DNA from: Acanthaster planci
Lineage: Eukaryota; Echinodermata; Asteroidea; Valvatida; Acanthasteridae
Reading direction: 5' to 3'
Assembly (NCBI RefSeq): GCF_001949145.1
Contig: NW_019091406.1
Span: forward strand, 778,685 to 842,684
Length of the DNA: 64,000 bases
The notes under the pieces: model-generated
Told to the model about the DNA's origin: nothing
Databases searched by the model: none
The model's input: the letters and a program-made list of their open reading frames with translations, nothing else
Position numbers and translations under genes: made by a program
In this document: one piece after another, positions 24,351 through 38,451 of the stretch
Position numbering within the stretch: position 1 is the first letter of the stretch
Layout: each line of letters opens with the position of its first letter

Positions 24351-27300
24351 CACTTCAAGGCCCCTAACTTCTGATTGCCCACATGGATACACCCTAGGGA
24401 TTAGGGTTAGTCCTCTTTCCTCCCTATTTGTTTCTCTTGCTTTTTTCTTTTTTGTTTTCCCCCTCTTTTTCTCATTTTTGTCCCCGTGGAAGGGTGGGAA
24501 CCATACCCCCCCCACATATGACTTGCAGTAGTACTCCGAGCAGTACGGGGCCTGTCATTTGCATATGCACACGTTCATGTACATATGTACACATACATGT
24601 ACATGTATGTGCTATGCAGTGTGCACACACCACTTTGACAGAAGCAATGTGCTGAATGCAACTGACAGCCCTGCGACAAATACACTGAATTCTGGCTCAG
24701 TACTCTCAATCATAACTGCTATAAACCATGGGAGTGTTCAGTCATTTTATGCTCAATTTGGTCTCCAATTAAACTTCATTACAGTGCAGTGCAAACAGAA
24801 ATGTGATGGGACCCCACAAGATGAGTCTCCAGGCTTTTATTTTTGCTGAGTTGAATTGTTTGGCCTGCAAAAAAAGGAGCAAATTTTGGTTCTTTACTTG
24901 GATGTACATCAGTCAGTTTGTCATCCTGATGAAAATGGGTGGTGCGTGTGTTAAAAAAAGAAGGTCAAAGGTTTCCACTGATTTTACACCAGCAGGATTC
25001 TTTTGAGGCCGGGCCTGTTACTCCAAAGCAGCTCTGCCAACTTGGGATGCATTTTGTTGAGTTGGGTCACAAACCATTGAGAAACATATCAGTGTAGAGT
25101 CCCTTTAATCTAAGTCTTGCCATCAGCTAACAATCTCGACCCCCCTCCCATCAGGGCCTTTTGTTGTTCCAAGCATTGGATTACACATTTCAGTCTAGTC
25201 CAGAGCCTGGACTCCCTCCCATCTACTGACACGGGCAACCTGACAAGGAACGGGATTGGCAACCAGACTGTTCATATACTTCCTACAGGTCCTGCTTGTA
25301 CTGGTACGTGTACCACCGCATGCCACCTCGCCAGCCACTGTTTGCTTTCGCTCATCCACGCGAGTCCCTCCTCTTTTCCCCGGCTCATTTTGAATGCAGA
25401 TGAAGCCATTAGCCCCGGCTGGCCAAATTGGTAATCTTAGACTGGCCCGTCCCATTTTGCACGGGCGCTAAGTGCGTCCGACTTTACCGAGCCGCGGCCT
25501 GACGTGCCCGCAGGCCAACCAACGAAACGACGGCACCAAAAAAAAAAAAATGCAGATGAAGCCAAGAACCCTTTATTTCCCATCTTCTGTTTTTTTCTTT
25601 AACCCTTTGCGATTTGGTATTATCAATCTCTCTTCCTGCTGGCAGGCAACACTTGTGTTACATCTGCCTGACATTTTCACTAGCCTGCATTTCAAATATT
25701 TCAGCTGCCCCATCGCAGTGATGCGTCTGCATAATTGTGGTTATAACACATCAGAGGCAGTTACATTATATGTAAGGTGTTATACATATCCTTTTTGTTT
25801 TGAAATGCTACATGCAGTGACATTTTTGTCTGGCCCTGTCACCTGCCCTCCCAGTGCCCGTCTTTGGAATTAATTTTTCAAACAATTTTGTTTCAAATTT
25901 TACGCAGATCACACAATGTATCTCTTCCACGGTCTGAAATTATTAATTCGCCTCTTTTCTGCGAGCAATTAACATGGAGCAATTTTGAGACCTGGACAAC
26001 ATTTTCCCACGTACATAAGGGCTGTCAGAAAGATTCCCTTGCCTGTTTGTCGATGCGCATGAACAAAAGTCCTTCTGTATGTTCACTTTTCAAAGCACAC
26101 ATTACATGTAAATGGCCCCCCCCCAAAAAAAAACGTTTTACATACTCCCCTTCTTTTGTAATCTGAGCACCATGGTGCCAATGATATCTCAAATAAGAGA
26201 CCGTTTCCCAGTTTACGTCGGGTTACACATTAACCTCTGCAGAGAGGGTCCTCGCTCAATTAATTCACGTGCACACGTGCAACGTTCAGACAGACCACTT
26301 GCCGAGACCCTCTCTCTCAGTTCAGTCTCTCTCCCCTCTGATATTAAAAGGAAAAAATTCCATACATGTCACGCATGTGCAAGGCCGTAATGGCGCAATA
26401 AATTTATCAAAGCAGAACTGGATGGCTGCATGTCTCGAGTACACAGGGACACAATGTAAACATTCACCGATAATGATCTGTTTTTGTAATAAGTCTTGTG
26501 CCAAAACAATCTCTGCTTTCCACATTTTCATGTTTGCCACAGAGAGCGAAGGATAAAGAACCTCGCCACTCACAGTTACTCTTTCCGTATTTTTTTCCCT
26601 CCAATAATTACTGTGACCAAATTTCTTGAGTCTCTTGGAGTTATGTGTATGTCATCTGCCAGTGGTTTATACTGGTCCATACGGGATAAACTGAAGACAG
26701 AAAATGTTACAAGGCACGTCCATACCAGTCATCTGTCACTTGGAATTTTTCCCAGTACGGTAGCTTTCCTTTCCACTAAAACAAATGTATTTCCCAAACA
26801 TTATCCAAAAATACAAGACACAGATCTGTCCTTTCAAAAATGTTAGTCCTGTCTTTGTGAAAGCTGTGACTTATGGAAATATACATGTAACTCTCCCATT
26901 TTCAAAAGTGCTTGATTTTATACAAGTTTGTAAATGACAAGACAACTATTTTGTCAACAGAATTTGCCGTGTATTCTGTAAAACCCCAAAACGGGAAGTT
27001 GGGATCAAACTAAAAAATGAACCAATGTTGTCATGAACTCAATCTCACAGAATTTCTGATGTCGAGCACCTCATATGTGTGCTTTGGAAATTCTCGCTTC
27101 TGCAGACGCTGCCCTTTTCAGATAAGCATTACCACACGCATGTACTTGTACTCCAATTTCACTTTTCAGTCAGAAACCGTCTGACCCCCTGTCTTCGCAG
27201 GCACTTGCAGTTTTGACATTTCAAGAACTCTCTTTTCACCTTGTGGCGCACAAGAAATGACATCAACTGGGTGGGATTAGTTAGTCTTCCCAGTCCTATC

Positions 27301-28149
27301 GCAGACAACTTTTGACGGCGCGACCTTTTTTTTTTCCCTTCTCTCCATAGTATCTGCCAGGACCAATCTCGGGTCTAGCACTATCCTGGCAAATCTAATT
27401 TAGTCTGAAAATGCATGAAAGGGCTGACGAGAAATGGCAGTAGACTTTGACCCAGTCTCTCCCCACTTTGCGTGTCCAATTCACCTTTACAGTTCAGGCT
27501 AGTTTGGTATATATATTTCAAAAAAGCAAGATCGTTTGGGAACAAAGCATGCATGCAAGTCTACGAGGCCATGCTGATAGAACAGACCTTGGATGCACTT
27601 CACCATCTACATGTAGTAGTTCATTTGTAACAGCTCACTTCAAATAGCATTCCATACCGAGTTGGTTCTTGTGACGAGGCAAAAGCAGTGCAAATCGGTG
27701 GCGTCTGGTTTTTTAATCAATACTGCCACTACACGATATTACCAAAATACCGGCCATTACCCTTCCCGGCGAGAGTATCCCCCACCAGCAACAATGAAAT
27801 TTAGAAGCAGTACTAACTCTTCATGCCACCGACCCCTTATCCCCAGCCCCCTCACAGACAGGCCTAGCTGTGCCCACTCAGTCCACATGTACATGTACGC
27901 ACATGTACCGGTACATGTACAGGTTCCGTATGCATCTGCCACGTACTGGTACAGCAGGTGTACATGTGTAAATGTACATGTCTGTAGGTCTACCCATTCA
28001 AACAGGTGCCGCATGTGGCGTGTAGGGACAGCCAGGTAACAGAGCACCCTCTCTCTTGTTTAAATGCAGTGAGCCTACACAGGCATATTATGCGCAGGCC
28101 TGCATGCAACCTTGCCAATCATTAATTTCTGGTGGAAAGAAATTTGCAT

Positions 28150-28209
28150 TTAACCCTAACAGTCCTCATTCCTCCAACAGGTGAAGGATTGAGGAGTGTT
28201 AGGGTTATT
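28150..28209. repeat. Short hairpin with AACCCTAACA arms
   Basis: AACCCTAACAGTCCTCATTCC is followed after about ten bases by the inverse GGATTGAGGAGTGTTAGGGTT, giving a stem of about 20 pairs with two mismatches. It may be a remnant of a TTAA/CCC-ended element. No flanking duplication is evident. Confidence 0.45.
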
Positions 28210-28678
28210 ATTGGGTAACATGTGCACACCAAACTTTCAAATTTGATTTCTGATAAATGTACATGTAATATGTACTGAGGTCATTCAAACAGAATTTAAA
28301 GGTCAACCAGCTGAACAAGCACAAAACTGTACACACGTGGTACCTGTGTACACTTCATGTAACAGATGAAAGATGCCATGTATCAAACCCAATAGCAGCC
28401 AACTGAAGATGGCACATGACCATGTGCAGGCATGAGCACAAGTATCACACACATGCATAATTTTTAAGCATGTACCATAAATGTACACAGCTGGTGCCAA
28501 TTACCAGTTTTTCATCTGAATGGGTACAACCCACTTAGTGGATTCACACGTTGCTACACTTAGGTGCATAGCAGCTGAGCAATGACAGTCAGAAGAATGT
28601 GCCATACACGTACATGCACAGATCTCTCCCTCTTGGTCATCAGTAGAGGAGACTTTTGTACAGAGAATCAATGTCGGA

Positions 28679-28927
28679 GGGTCATTCCAGAAATCTGGGG
28701 TCCAAAAGTGTGACATTTTTGAGTTCTCTATTGCAACTGAACAATGCCGTAATTTGACAAGAAGTTTTATCACCGAAGTCAATTTCAAACTATTTTTAGT
28801 TGTTTGGCGGGTAATTTGCATTAATTCGTCACTCTTGGAAATTACCGAATGCCTTCTGAACTTACAAAATCACGTCAGATGCGACAGCGACACACAAATA
28901 ACTGGACCCTAATCTATAGAATTACCC
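28679..28927. mobile_element. MITE with GGGTCATTC terminal inverted repeats, long copy
   Basis: Begins GGGTCATTCCAGAAATCTGG and ends GACCCTAATCTATAGAATTACCC in inverse match. The interior carries ggcgggtaatttgcattaattcgtc, the inverse of the shared core at 24240-24275, and a second inverted pair around agtgtgacatt. It is 249 bp and non-coding. Confidence 0.6.
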
Positions 28928-31900
28928 AAGATCTTTGAACATACATGTAGGAGGGACTTCTGAGAAGTCTATTAACCTATGAGCTCCACTGTGACCAGCC
29001 TCTTTTCATTTCACCACCGAACACTACAAACACATCTTGACCCGAGTTGAACTTGCATCAGTACACAGAGCTGCAGGCCTGCTAGTTGGACACACAAACA
29101 CTTAGGGGCCAGCGCTTGTAATGTGCAACACCAAATCAATACAAATTAGGGATTGTTTTAATACAAAATATTGCTCTGCATTCAGGGAGTTGATTACGCT
29201 CAACTTGACTGAGGAGCGCCATTCTTCAGAAGCAAGCATACATGACACGAAATGATGCTTCTGGGAATCCAATCGTGAAATGAGATCAGGAACAAGAAAA
29301 AAAAAAACACATGATGTGCTCTCTGTTAATTTGTTGATTTTTTTTTCCTGATAACAGTAACTGATTGATCTTTGACTCCTTCAATTGAGATCGGCAAAGG
29401 TTGTGCAGTGAATCTGACTTTGGGATTTCTAAGGGCAGTGACAGTCAGCAGACCAATGTGTATCAATCAGTTACATGTACATGTAGGTCAGGTCATGGGT
29501 CACAGGTCAATACATGTACTGTAGTGCACAGGGAAAGTAAGGGTTTGCTGACAAACCACACTCTAATGACCGCATATGTGTACAACGTTAGTCGAGAGTT
29601 TTTTTTTTTTCATTTTAAGTCAGTGCTCGCATTTGCCCTTCCAGATTTAGAACTGGAAAAACAAAATTGTTATTTGAGAAGTCTTGGATCCGCTGACCAA
29701 CAATTTACCGATATAAATGTTTAAAAAAAAAGGGGGGGGGGGCTCCACTGTCCCACTGACAGCGAAGTCCCCAGATTACAATTTTGTGAGCTTGGGTTCT
29801 CGGAGGCTCTAGCGCTAGTGGTAAGGGATACTTCTTTTTTTTCCTTTTTCCCATGGAAAAAAATTTTGTATTCTTCCCTCCAACTTGTAGACCCTTATTT
29901 GTTTAGCTTGAGACCACAGAAAACCATCTTTTTATTTTTCATCCTTGACAAGAATTGTCTTTTAAAAAAAGGAGCACTAACACATAAAAAATGCTTGCCT
30001 TAATCCACTCTATTCCTGCTACTGTATGTACATGTAAACTAAACAAATCCTGGAACTAGAGGAAATTCCTTTCTGTATTTGATGTATAGGGAAGGATTTT
30101 TCCCAGTGACCCTTTGGCCCATGGCCCAAGGTTGTACAGGGCAATCTCAATGCCCCACCTGACCCTGCCATTGTGGTCTTTAGGCATGGGCCTGGGCGCT
30201 GCCGGGACATGTAGGCAGACTACAATGTATGGTAGGCAAGCATTCATAAGGCTTTATCTAAATTGTCAAAGAAGTATGAGAAAAATGTGGAGCTTGCACC
30301 CAGGATAGGACTGGATCGCTGGGTGTGATGATAGCCAGCCTGAGCAGTGTGTGAAGACTCATGTGTCATTTGATAAAGAATTCATGGGTTCTTTTGTGCG
30401 AAAATGAGCCTGTCCACATGTAGTTCACTACATGTACATGTACCATTACATGTTTGATACATGTAACGTATGCTTGCCCACTGCAATGGGGGCCCGATCT
30501 TAGGGAAACCGTGTAGTCACGCGGTACATGTACGGGTGTATGTACAGTACGTGTACTGGTACTCTGGCATCTTTTGATCGCATTCTGTTGGATTGATCAG
30601 GTATAAGCTTCAATAGCTGATGGGAAGCCAAATGCCAGCGCTATGTACACACTGTGCTTGTAACAACACAACAGAGGCCATTCAAAAGAGTGGTGTGCAT
30701 TGTGTCATGTGCTAACTGGTATGTCAGTTCAAGATCTCAGTTGTGCTAGGGGTGAATGGTGTCCTTTTGCGAGGCCCCCCCCACCTGCACATTATCAGCA
30801 ATCACGTACTCCCCGATCACTCTCACATTTTTGACACAGACAACCCAGCGATAGTACGGCATATCAAAAGTGCTTGCACACATGCACGTGTACCGGTACA
30901 ATTGTGTGCCAAGCCAGGCTGCATCGTGCTGGGATCCGGCCTGGGCAAATTGCAGCATGGCACTAGCTGCACGTTACTGCGGGGTGCCCTGTACATTTCT
31001 GCCTGCATTCTGGCGCTCCTGTCAGCATTATCGCGAGCTTTATTCAACACCACAGGCCAACCTGCTGCAGTTGCTCTGTCTTAGTCAATGGACTGGTCAG
31101 CCTTTCGGGGGCTGAAATTCGGCTGTGCGCAATTTGTCCTGTCCTCAGGCAAGGTACCGGTACGGTACTTTACCCCTGCTCGCCTTTCTACAGGTAAAAC
31201 GTCCCCTGCCATACCCTACCTAGTCGGGGGCCGGGGAGGGGGGGATGAATTTAATTTCATCCCTCATCCCATGCCAAAGAGAAAAAGACAACCAAAAAGG
31301 TGTCGGCTTTATCCCCTATAAAAACACACAGCGGGGAGGATCGGGAGTGAACACCTACATGTACACCCAAGTGTGTATTTGCCTGTAACTGGGGACCCCC
31401 TATTGTTCCTCTTTTGTTTGTACTTTAACTTTTTTTAGAAGACCACCCATATGTTTTGTACACAGTTGTCCATCGGGGACCCTCTGTCAATCGGGGACCT
31501 TATTGTCCTCTATTGTTCAAGGTCCCCAATTGAATGCAGAAACAAACTCATGTACACTTGCACAATACTCTTCCCCCATTCCTGGTTGCTCCCCTCAGGT
31601 CTCCCCACTTCATATTGATGTCCTCTCAGCCCTTCCCTCCCTCCCCCGTCCTTCCTTGGAATATGCTGGGTGCACCACTGCTGGCAAATGAACTTTTCAC
31701 TCACTTTTTTTTTTTTTTTTTTACAACTACAGGCACATGCACGAGGGGAAGTACATTGTACAATGTACTTGTACATGTCCATGTCCTCGCACCTGGCGAC
31801 CACAAGAGATCACAAATATCGCGCTGACGTTCATCTTTTTTTTTTTTTCTTAATGAGATTAGAATTTGGATGGCATTCTGACATTTAAACTCCCAGACTG

Positions 31901-33690
31901 AGGCGCACAGCTTTATTGGCACACACACATGTAAGCCTAATAAGCATGCACACATGCGTCAGTGATGCATCAGAGCCACGATAACAACCCAAGCATCCCG
32001 GGCAATCACGGACGGGGAAAAAAGGGAGAAGCAAGGATGGAGGAACATCTAGGGCACAGCTCATTCAATCAATTGATTCATTTTGTAATAAAGTTCTGGC
32101 CGTTAACGGTGTATGCACACAGCCTCAGGGCCGTGAACAACAGACCTTCTCTTCTGGGCCCAGAACACTGAGTTCTGTTTTCATGAGCAGCCAAAGATAC
32201 ATGTACATGTAGCATTCATGTGAATTTTAAACCACTGCTGGCAGCCATTGTGCTCCAGAATTACGTGTACATGTACATACATGCACTGTACTATACATGC
32301 AAGTGATGTACATGTATGCACGTGTGTGTTCATGCATACATGTACATGTACATACAGTACATGTACCGGTACCATTATTTCGTATCTACATTGTATGATC
32401 AGTTGGTGGCATGGTTTGTTGATAGTTCAGTGATTTTAAACAATTGCCTACCGCTAGGTTTTTCATTTCAATAATGAGAATATTTTTCTGCTACCCTAAT
32501 CCACTCTGTTTACCAACTACTGGTTAGTAAAAACTGTTACGTAACCAAAGATAAAGCTATAAAATTCCCACGAAATTGTTTCAATGTAAAACTTCACTAA
32601 TTATTTTCAAGCTGACGTTGTGTGTAACATACGTGGAGCTTCTTCAACGTAGACGGAAAGATGCCAATTTGTAATTTACACCGTAGCATGGCCCTTCAAA
32701 ATTGGAGCTTAATTTTTCGAACAATTCATGCTCACGTGCGGGTCCAAATATGCCCCTGGGGCCATTAAATTTTTGTGTCAGTATTTTCCAAAATGTCACC
32801 CGATCCCCCCTAAGTGTTTCTACGGTAACTTCTCGATGAGGCCCCATGCCCTCCGTGCGCACAGATACTGTAGCAGACGGACATGTACCACTTGTTTCCT
32901 TCCTCCACTCGTTCAAATCTCCTTTTGGGGGGAGGGGACATTCGAGTTATCGGCAAGCAAAGGGTGGAAAAACAGCCGGTATTTATCTGTCAACCGTTCT
33001 CGATATCTCACAGAAAAATCTCTGTTTTGCGACGGGCATCGGGTGAATCATGCAGCTTGGTGCACATGGAGAGAGATGGAGAAAGAAAAAAAAAAAAATT
33101 TAACGGACACTTGAGAGCCCGCTGGGGAGGATGCTGTGGGTTTTAATAAAATGTCCGAGCGGGGCGCCGAGTATCGGGTAATGTTTACCGAGGAATGACT
33201 AACAAGTGTTTGGGATTGCTGACGTCGTACATAGGCACTCGCATCAGCAGTGGAAAGGTCAAACATGTAATCCAGCATAAAGAGTGCACGTACGAGTACT
33301 TGCATTCGGACTGCATGAATGCATTCGTGCAACACAAAGGTCAGGTGTAATTAAACGACTTCAGCTACATGTACCATTAAGCGATTAGAAATATTCATTT
33401 GACAAGACTCAATCAAAATTGTTCACCTGAGTGGGGCAGGTTTGTGATATACAATGTACGCACTGTAAGGACTCTGAGTGTTAACATTCTTTACTGCTCA
33501 TACATGCGCGGTCAATAGGCATAATAACTTCTATTAAATCTGCGTCATTTTGTGGCAGAGCTTCTCAAAGATCACCCCAGCTACCAGTAGATTGACGTAA
33601 GATTTCAACTGTCGTCTTCACCTATAATCGGTGATAATCACTGTCACTGATCATCTCACCACACTTTCACTGTGGCTGCATCACTATTAA

Positions 33691-33810
33691 CCCTCCTTCT
33701 GTTTCAACCGTCAAAAACAGTTAAAAATGCCTTCCAATTGATCTCCCCCAGTACACAGACACATGTGGGAAATTTGACTGATTTTGACCGAAGCATCTTA
33801 GCATGGGAGG
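33691..33810 (-). mobile_element. Truncated inverted copy of the TTAA-type MITE
   Basis: Preceded by TTAA (33687-33690) and beginning CCCTCCTTCTG, this is the reverse complement of the 9947-10234 family. It shares aaccgtcaaaaa, cttcca, ccccagtacacagacacat and gggaaatttgactgattttga. About 25 bp near the far end are missing. It lies in the long exon-free stretch upstream of the POU6F-like coding exons. Confidence 0.55.
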
Positions 33811-33842
33811 TTTTTATCACCATAATCAAAATCGTCATCACT

Positions 33843-33866
33843 GTCATCATCATCATCATCATCATC
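33843..33866. repeat. (ATC)n microsatellite
   Basis: About eight tandem ATC trinucleotides in non-coding sequence, followed closely by a minisatellite at 33925. Confidence 0.8.
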
Positions 33867-33924
33867 AGAGGGTAAAACTGGAAACAAAGTGCTCCCACAT
33901 CTTGAGTTGTTACATGTATGTATA

Positions 33925-34023
33925 TGTACCCATGTGCTTGTACATGTACCCATGTGCTAGTACATGTACATGTACCCATGTGCTTGTACATGTACATGTA
34001 CCCATGTGCTAGTACATGTACTT
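33925..34023. repeat. Minisatellite of TGTACCCATGTGCT units
   Basis: Four units of TGTACCCATGTGCTWG followed by TACATGTAC or TACATGTACA, with unit lengths of 20-26 bp. The difference is the number of TACATG steps, as expected from slippage within the window's common TACATGTA palindromes. Confidence 0.7.
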
Positions 34024-37000
34024 GGACACACACAGAGTTGTGAATTCTTTCACTGACAACAGACATGTCCTTCAATCATCGAGAATACTGTACCAATGGC
34101 CAATGTTTAAAAAACAAAACTGACTTCACGTTTACATGTACTGGTACAGTTTGCGTAAAGTAATTTTCAAGACGGAACATGTTCCCCAAGCAAAGGATGG
34201 TTAGAAGATGCAAGGTGCCCCCCTCCATTTATCCTTAGAATCATCTGCTGTAGTGTCTGGCCTTATAATTGTCATCACACCAATCATGACCACCCACAAC
34301 CCTTATCTTTTCCACCCTCGGTCGCACCTTTTCTTCGAGGATGCAATCCAGCGAGAGGGTCCCTGCTAAGACGTACACGCTCCATCGCACTCTCGGGAGA
34401 GCGCGGAGTCCCAGCAGGCGGTTCTGGGTGCATGTGCCAAAATTGACGCGGGAGCTACCAACTCAACGACCCCTTGGGCGAGTGGATAAGCTGACCATAC
34501 AGCGAGATACATGTACAACCGCAGCAAACTACACCGGTACTCGTTCCTGCATCCATTGCCTCAACTTTCACCTGTCACTCTGATGGGGGAGGGGGGAAGG
34601 GTACCATCTGAGAGTGTCATTCCAACAGGCCATTACTCAGGAGGCAAAAACCATTATCTCAGGATGACATCATGAAGTCATCCTTTTTGTACTCCATCAG
34701 CTTCGTTTGATCACTGACCTCTTTCATGATCACTGTAATTTACGACTGTAATCATGACTATCCACACTGTTATCACCTTTACTTCAACCTCACTGTCACG
34801 TACATGTACGGTAAATCTTAAACTCATCACTGTCCTGATCATCAAAAATTTACGAATGCTGAATTAAAAAAAAAAGGACTATCAAATTTGGACATGCATG
34901 GAATAAAATCTGTTGCTCATTAACATTCAGTGACTGCTTCCCCAACGGGCAGAAATTAAGGTTGCACACGCGCATCAAGAACTGGCCATGCATTCAAAAT
35001 GATACAGTTGCGAAATGGATCTGCCTAAGGGCCTAATACACAAGGCAGACTAGAGTTATACACCTGCCGTTACGGCCATTACAGACGACTCAGGGGTTGT
35101 ACCGCCTTCCAATGGCAAACTCTGACCCCGGAGGTTACTTGTACATGTAGTTTCTCATGGCGCCTGTCATGCCAATGTGGCAAGAGTTGTAAAATTGTGT
35201 AAGGCCAAGGCAACAAAACAAGTCAAATCCAAAGACAGCCCTAAAATGCACGCAATATTACACACCCTACACATGCAATGTACGTCAGTAGGACTGCTTT
35301 AAATAACTGCAAAGACAGCTGGTGTGATTTAACCGCCAATCAGTAAATTTGCAGAATTTTGAAACAAACTTGCAATTCTCTCAGCAGAGGAAATTATGCA
35401 TTGTGCCTCGTATAAAGGTACATGCATGTACCGGTACAGCATGTGAGGTGACCATCTGCTTAAGGCATGTAACTACCTGTGTACGATATATTTTCCAAAC
35501 AAAAATGCCAGTGCGACACAAAAATCTGTATCGGACGGAATACTTCGCAAAGAAAGCTTCAGTCAATAGCTGCAGTCACGTCACAGAGGTGAATATGTTT
35601 GAGAAAACAGAACCCCACTGAATGCACACATGTGCGTAAACAAACACAACAAAATACAGCTGCCAGAACTGGCAACATGTATGCCGTACGCCATACTTCA
35701 GTTCACAACATGTGTTGTGATTTAATTGCTGGTACCTTGTCATACATGTACAAGTACATGTATGTGTAATCATGACCTCAGTAATGAGATGCAATCTGTA
35801 CATAAGCCACTAGGTATGTGTGGCTTTCAACACTCCACAATGGAAACCAAGCATTCAGGTTTTTGTTTGAATTTGAAGGAAGGAAAGTGGCGATGGTTGG
35901 CCTATCTGGCCAGTGTTTCAATCTCCCAATATTGCTGAAAGGAAGTTTGAGTATATCAGTGTCCTGGAAGACACTCAATAGACGAATGTGGTCACATGTC
36001 CTTGTTTTAAAAAAAGAAAATTTTGGTAATGTTTCAGATCTTTTATTCTTCAAAGCTCTAGCGAATTTATAACCTCCTCTGTCCTGTTTTTTTTTAACAA
36101 TTTGACATACAAGTAGATGTGTAAATAGCGTAGGATTTATATTTTGAAAAGGTCACAGTTTAGTATGAATCTTCATTTCAATATTACAACCACTTCAACT
36201 GTGTCAAACAATTCCCCTGTACAATGCTGTATGTACGCATGTATATTTTATTTCACCATTAAAGACTTTTTTTGAAGGTGGCTTTTCTGCAGAACAAATT
36301 TACTACAGGATCTGCTGCAGCCGAGTGGAACATAATCACAAAGTGTGACTATAATCCTGAGCATTGGGCCACAAAAACTGTAGTTAGTACGCCACAAAAG
36401 GCATACATACTACTGCAAAAACTGGCATTTAGCGAAAACATCAAATTATTGTTTAAAATTTGCATACTGGAATCTTGACACAGGATTTGGCCACACAAGC
36501 TGAATAACCTTGTTGCCTGAGAATAAAAAAATCTGCATCCAATTCATTTCAATATGTGTCGTTCTCTGAGGCACTGGGTTTGCTCAGTAAATCTGCTCAA
36601 CAGCATGTACCCAGCAAGAAATGAGACCAAGGGGTACCCCCCCCAACATGTCCAATCCCTATACACATTCCAGACTATTGTTACTTAACACATCCCCCCC
36701 AAGATGTCTGAAAGGAATTCCCCAGATTCCAGCGAGACAATGACCAACACAAAGCAGGGGGGGTTCTCTCTGTCTCATACCTTGCTGCATATGTAACAGC
36801 AATTTAGCATTCTCAGAGTTCCCCGAACAGAGAAACTTGTGTATTTGCATTTCTCAATCCTGAATGCATTTGTGGTTCATCAAATAGCTCGCTTTCATTG
36901 GCCGTTAAAAAAAGGAAACCAAAATTGAAAGTGGGCAAATTTTAGACAGTTTTTGAAACCTCTCAAAAATTGAAGTATTTATACATGCAAACCATGTATG

Positions 37001-38018
37001 TAGTTTCTGAATTAAAAAATGCAGGAGACTGTCTCTTTCGAGGTTAGTGGTGGGCACGCATAAATGTAAGTTCCTGGCAACTTGGGTACTTGCTTGTCTT
37101 GTTTGACAATATCCATACTTTGCTATTCCCATGCCCGGAAGACGACTCAGTTACAATTTCCTAAGATTTGAATAAAATCCACAGTCCAACTCCTTTTCAA
37201 AATGGGCTGCACCATTCTAATGAACAAGTCAAAGATTTCTGAACACACAATTGTGTCCATGCCTCACCAGAAAGGGTGCAATAAAAGGTTTGATGTCTTA
37301 TAAATTTGTTGCATGTTATCTTTTTTGTATTTCATGCATGAACCGATGTAACACATGAATTTCAGCCTTTGGAGAGTTGCTAAGAAAAATGAACAAACAA
37401 ATCAAACAGTTCATTGTAACTGATGCAGTCAAATTTCGTAAAACCAACATGTTCAGCGAAAACAGCATACCTTCAATTTTTACTAAAAAAAAAAAAAAAG
37501 ACAAGAAAATTGCTGTCCTATATTTTAACCTTTGCAGAAGCACTAATAAAATAAACAGATAACTAAAAATGAACAATTGAGATAATCAGAATTAGTTGAA
37601 CCAATATGCTAAGAGAAAAAAAAAACAGTACTACCTTCATTTTATGTTTGGTTTGCATAAAAAATTGTAACAAAAAAAATTGGTAAGTGAAAAGAAAACA
37701 ACTTAAACAAAAATAAATTAATTAAAGTAAAACAAAATAAAATACAAACCATGAAAATTATTGGATTAAGTCCTTTGCAAATAGTGTGTGCAGTTACCAA
37801 CACACTGAGGCCGATATGTCAACCAAAAGTGTCCATATGTTTCAACCCACAAAGGCGTAGTCAAAACACGTACATCTGCTCCTTCGCGATTAAAAAAAAA
37901 TCCACACAAAGGATCTGTAAATTCGGTGGCCACAAATAATCCACCGAGAAAACGAAAACCCCCTTGAAGCTGGCCCCATGACCTAGGAAAGCGAGCGTGT
38001 GAGAGGCTGTCTTCCGTT

Positions 38019-38204
38019 TCAATTCTGTGGCAAAATATAGAGGTCAAGAAGTGACAGCAAGGTGATTTTTGGCTTTTTTCCGAGGGTGAAAATGCCGCAC
38101 CTTCGTCGACCGAACAAAGCATCGTTTGTGCCCGCCGAGCGAAAGACGCGTAACACGGCGGCGCGGTTGTCCAAGTCTACACTCACTGACAATTCACAGA
38201 CCAC
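38019..38204 (-). other. CpG-rich patch, possible upstream promoter or leader
   Basis: The stretch around 38095-38175 is rich in CG dinucleotides (ccgccgagcgaaagacgcg, cacggcggcgcggttgtcc), in contrast to the A/T-rich neighbourhood. It has a 61-codon minus-strand open frame without recognisable features. It may belong to the 5' end of the POU6F-like gene. Evidence is compositional only. Confidence 0.2.
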
Positions 38205-38451
38205 AACAAACCCGTCCTAGCTTCTCTACAAAACCCCTCACAGTTTAATATCCCGATCATCATCACGGCATAGTCAAAACAAGATAAACATATTCACTCC
38301 AACCATGATGAGCATAAACATCTAACATAATCATCATCAATGATATTACTTGGCGATGTCAAATTAAAAATAAATAACACGTGCGCTTATAAATTATGAT
38401 AATAATTTTTAATAAGACCAAAACGCACTAATTACAATTCGGTCTACTTAC

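Larger units (their letters stand above)
7214..38451 (-). other. 31-kb exon-free stretch, probably intron 1 of the POU6F-like gene
   Basis: No spliceable, domain-bearing or long open frame could be supported on either strand. The stretch holds a TTAA-type repeat doublet (9947-10234), two inverted hAT MITEs (16385-16870 and 18537-18991), GGGTCATTC-ended elements (21855-22032 and 28679-28927), a tRNA-type SINE (about 23321-23540), a palindromic repeat (23830-23927), a hairpin (28150-28209), a truncated TTAA-type copy (33691-33810) and a minisatellite (33925-34023). TACATGTA-type palindromes are scattered through it. Patches with TAATTA motifs and X-box-like sites look less random and may be enhancers. 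Other parts look like unremarkable A/T-rich intron. Confidence 0.5.

Noticed and set aside
25117-25434. 105-codon plus-strand frame
   Set aside because: Pro/Ser/Thr-rich with no family resemblance, no conserved start context and no exons nearby.
31380-31530. Possible MITE with ctggggacc / ggtccccaa ends
   Set aside because: The inverted ends are only about 10-12 bp with mismatches and no flanking duplication was found, so it was not listed.
34341-34583. 80-codon plus-strand Arg-rich frame
   Set aside because: No recognisable domain or splice context. GC-richer patch only.
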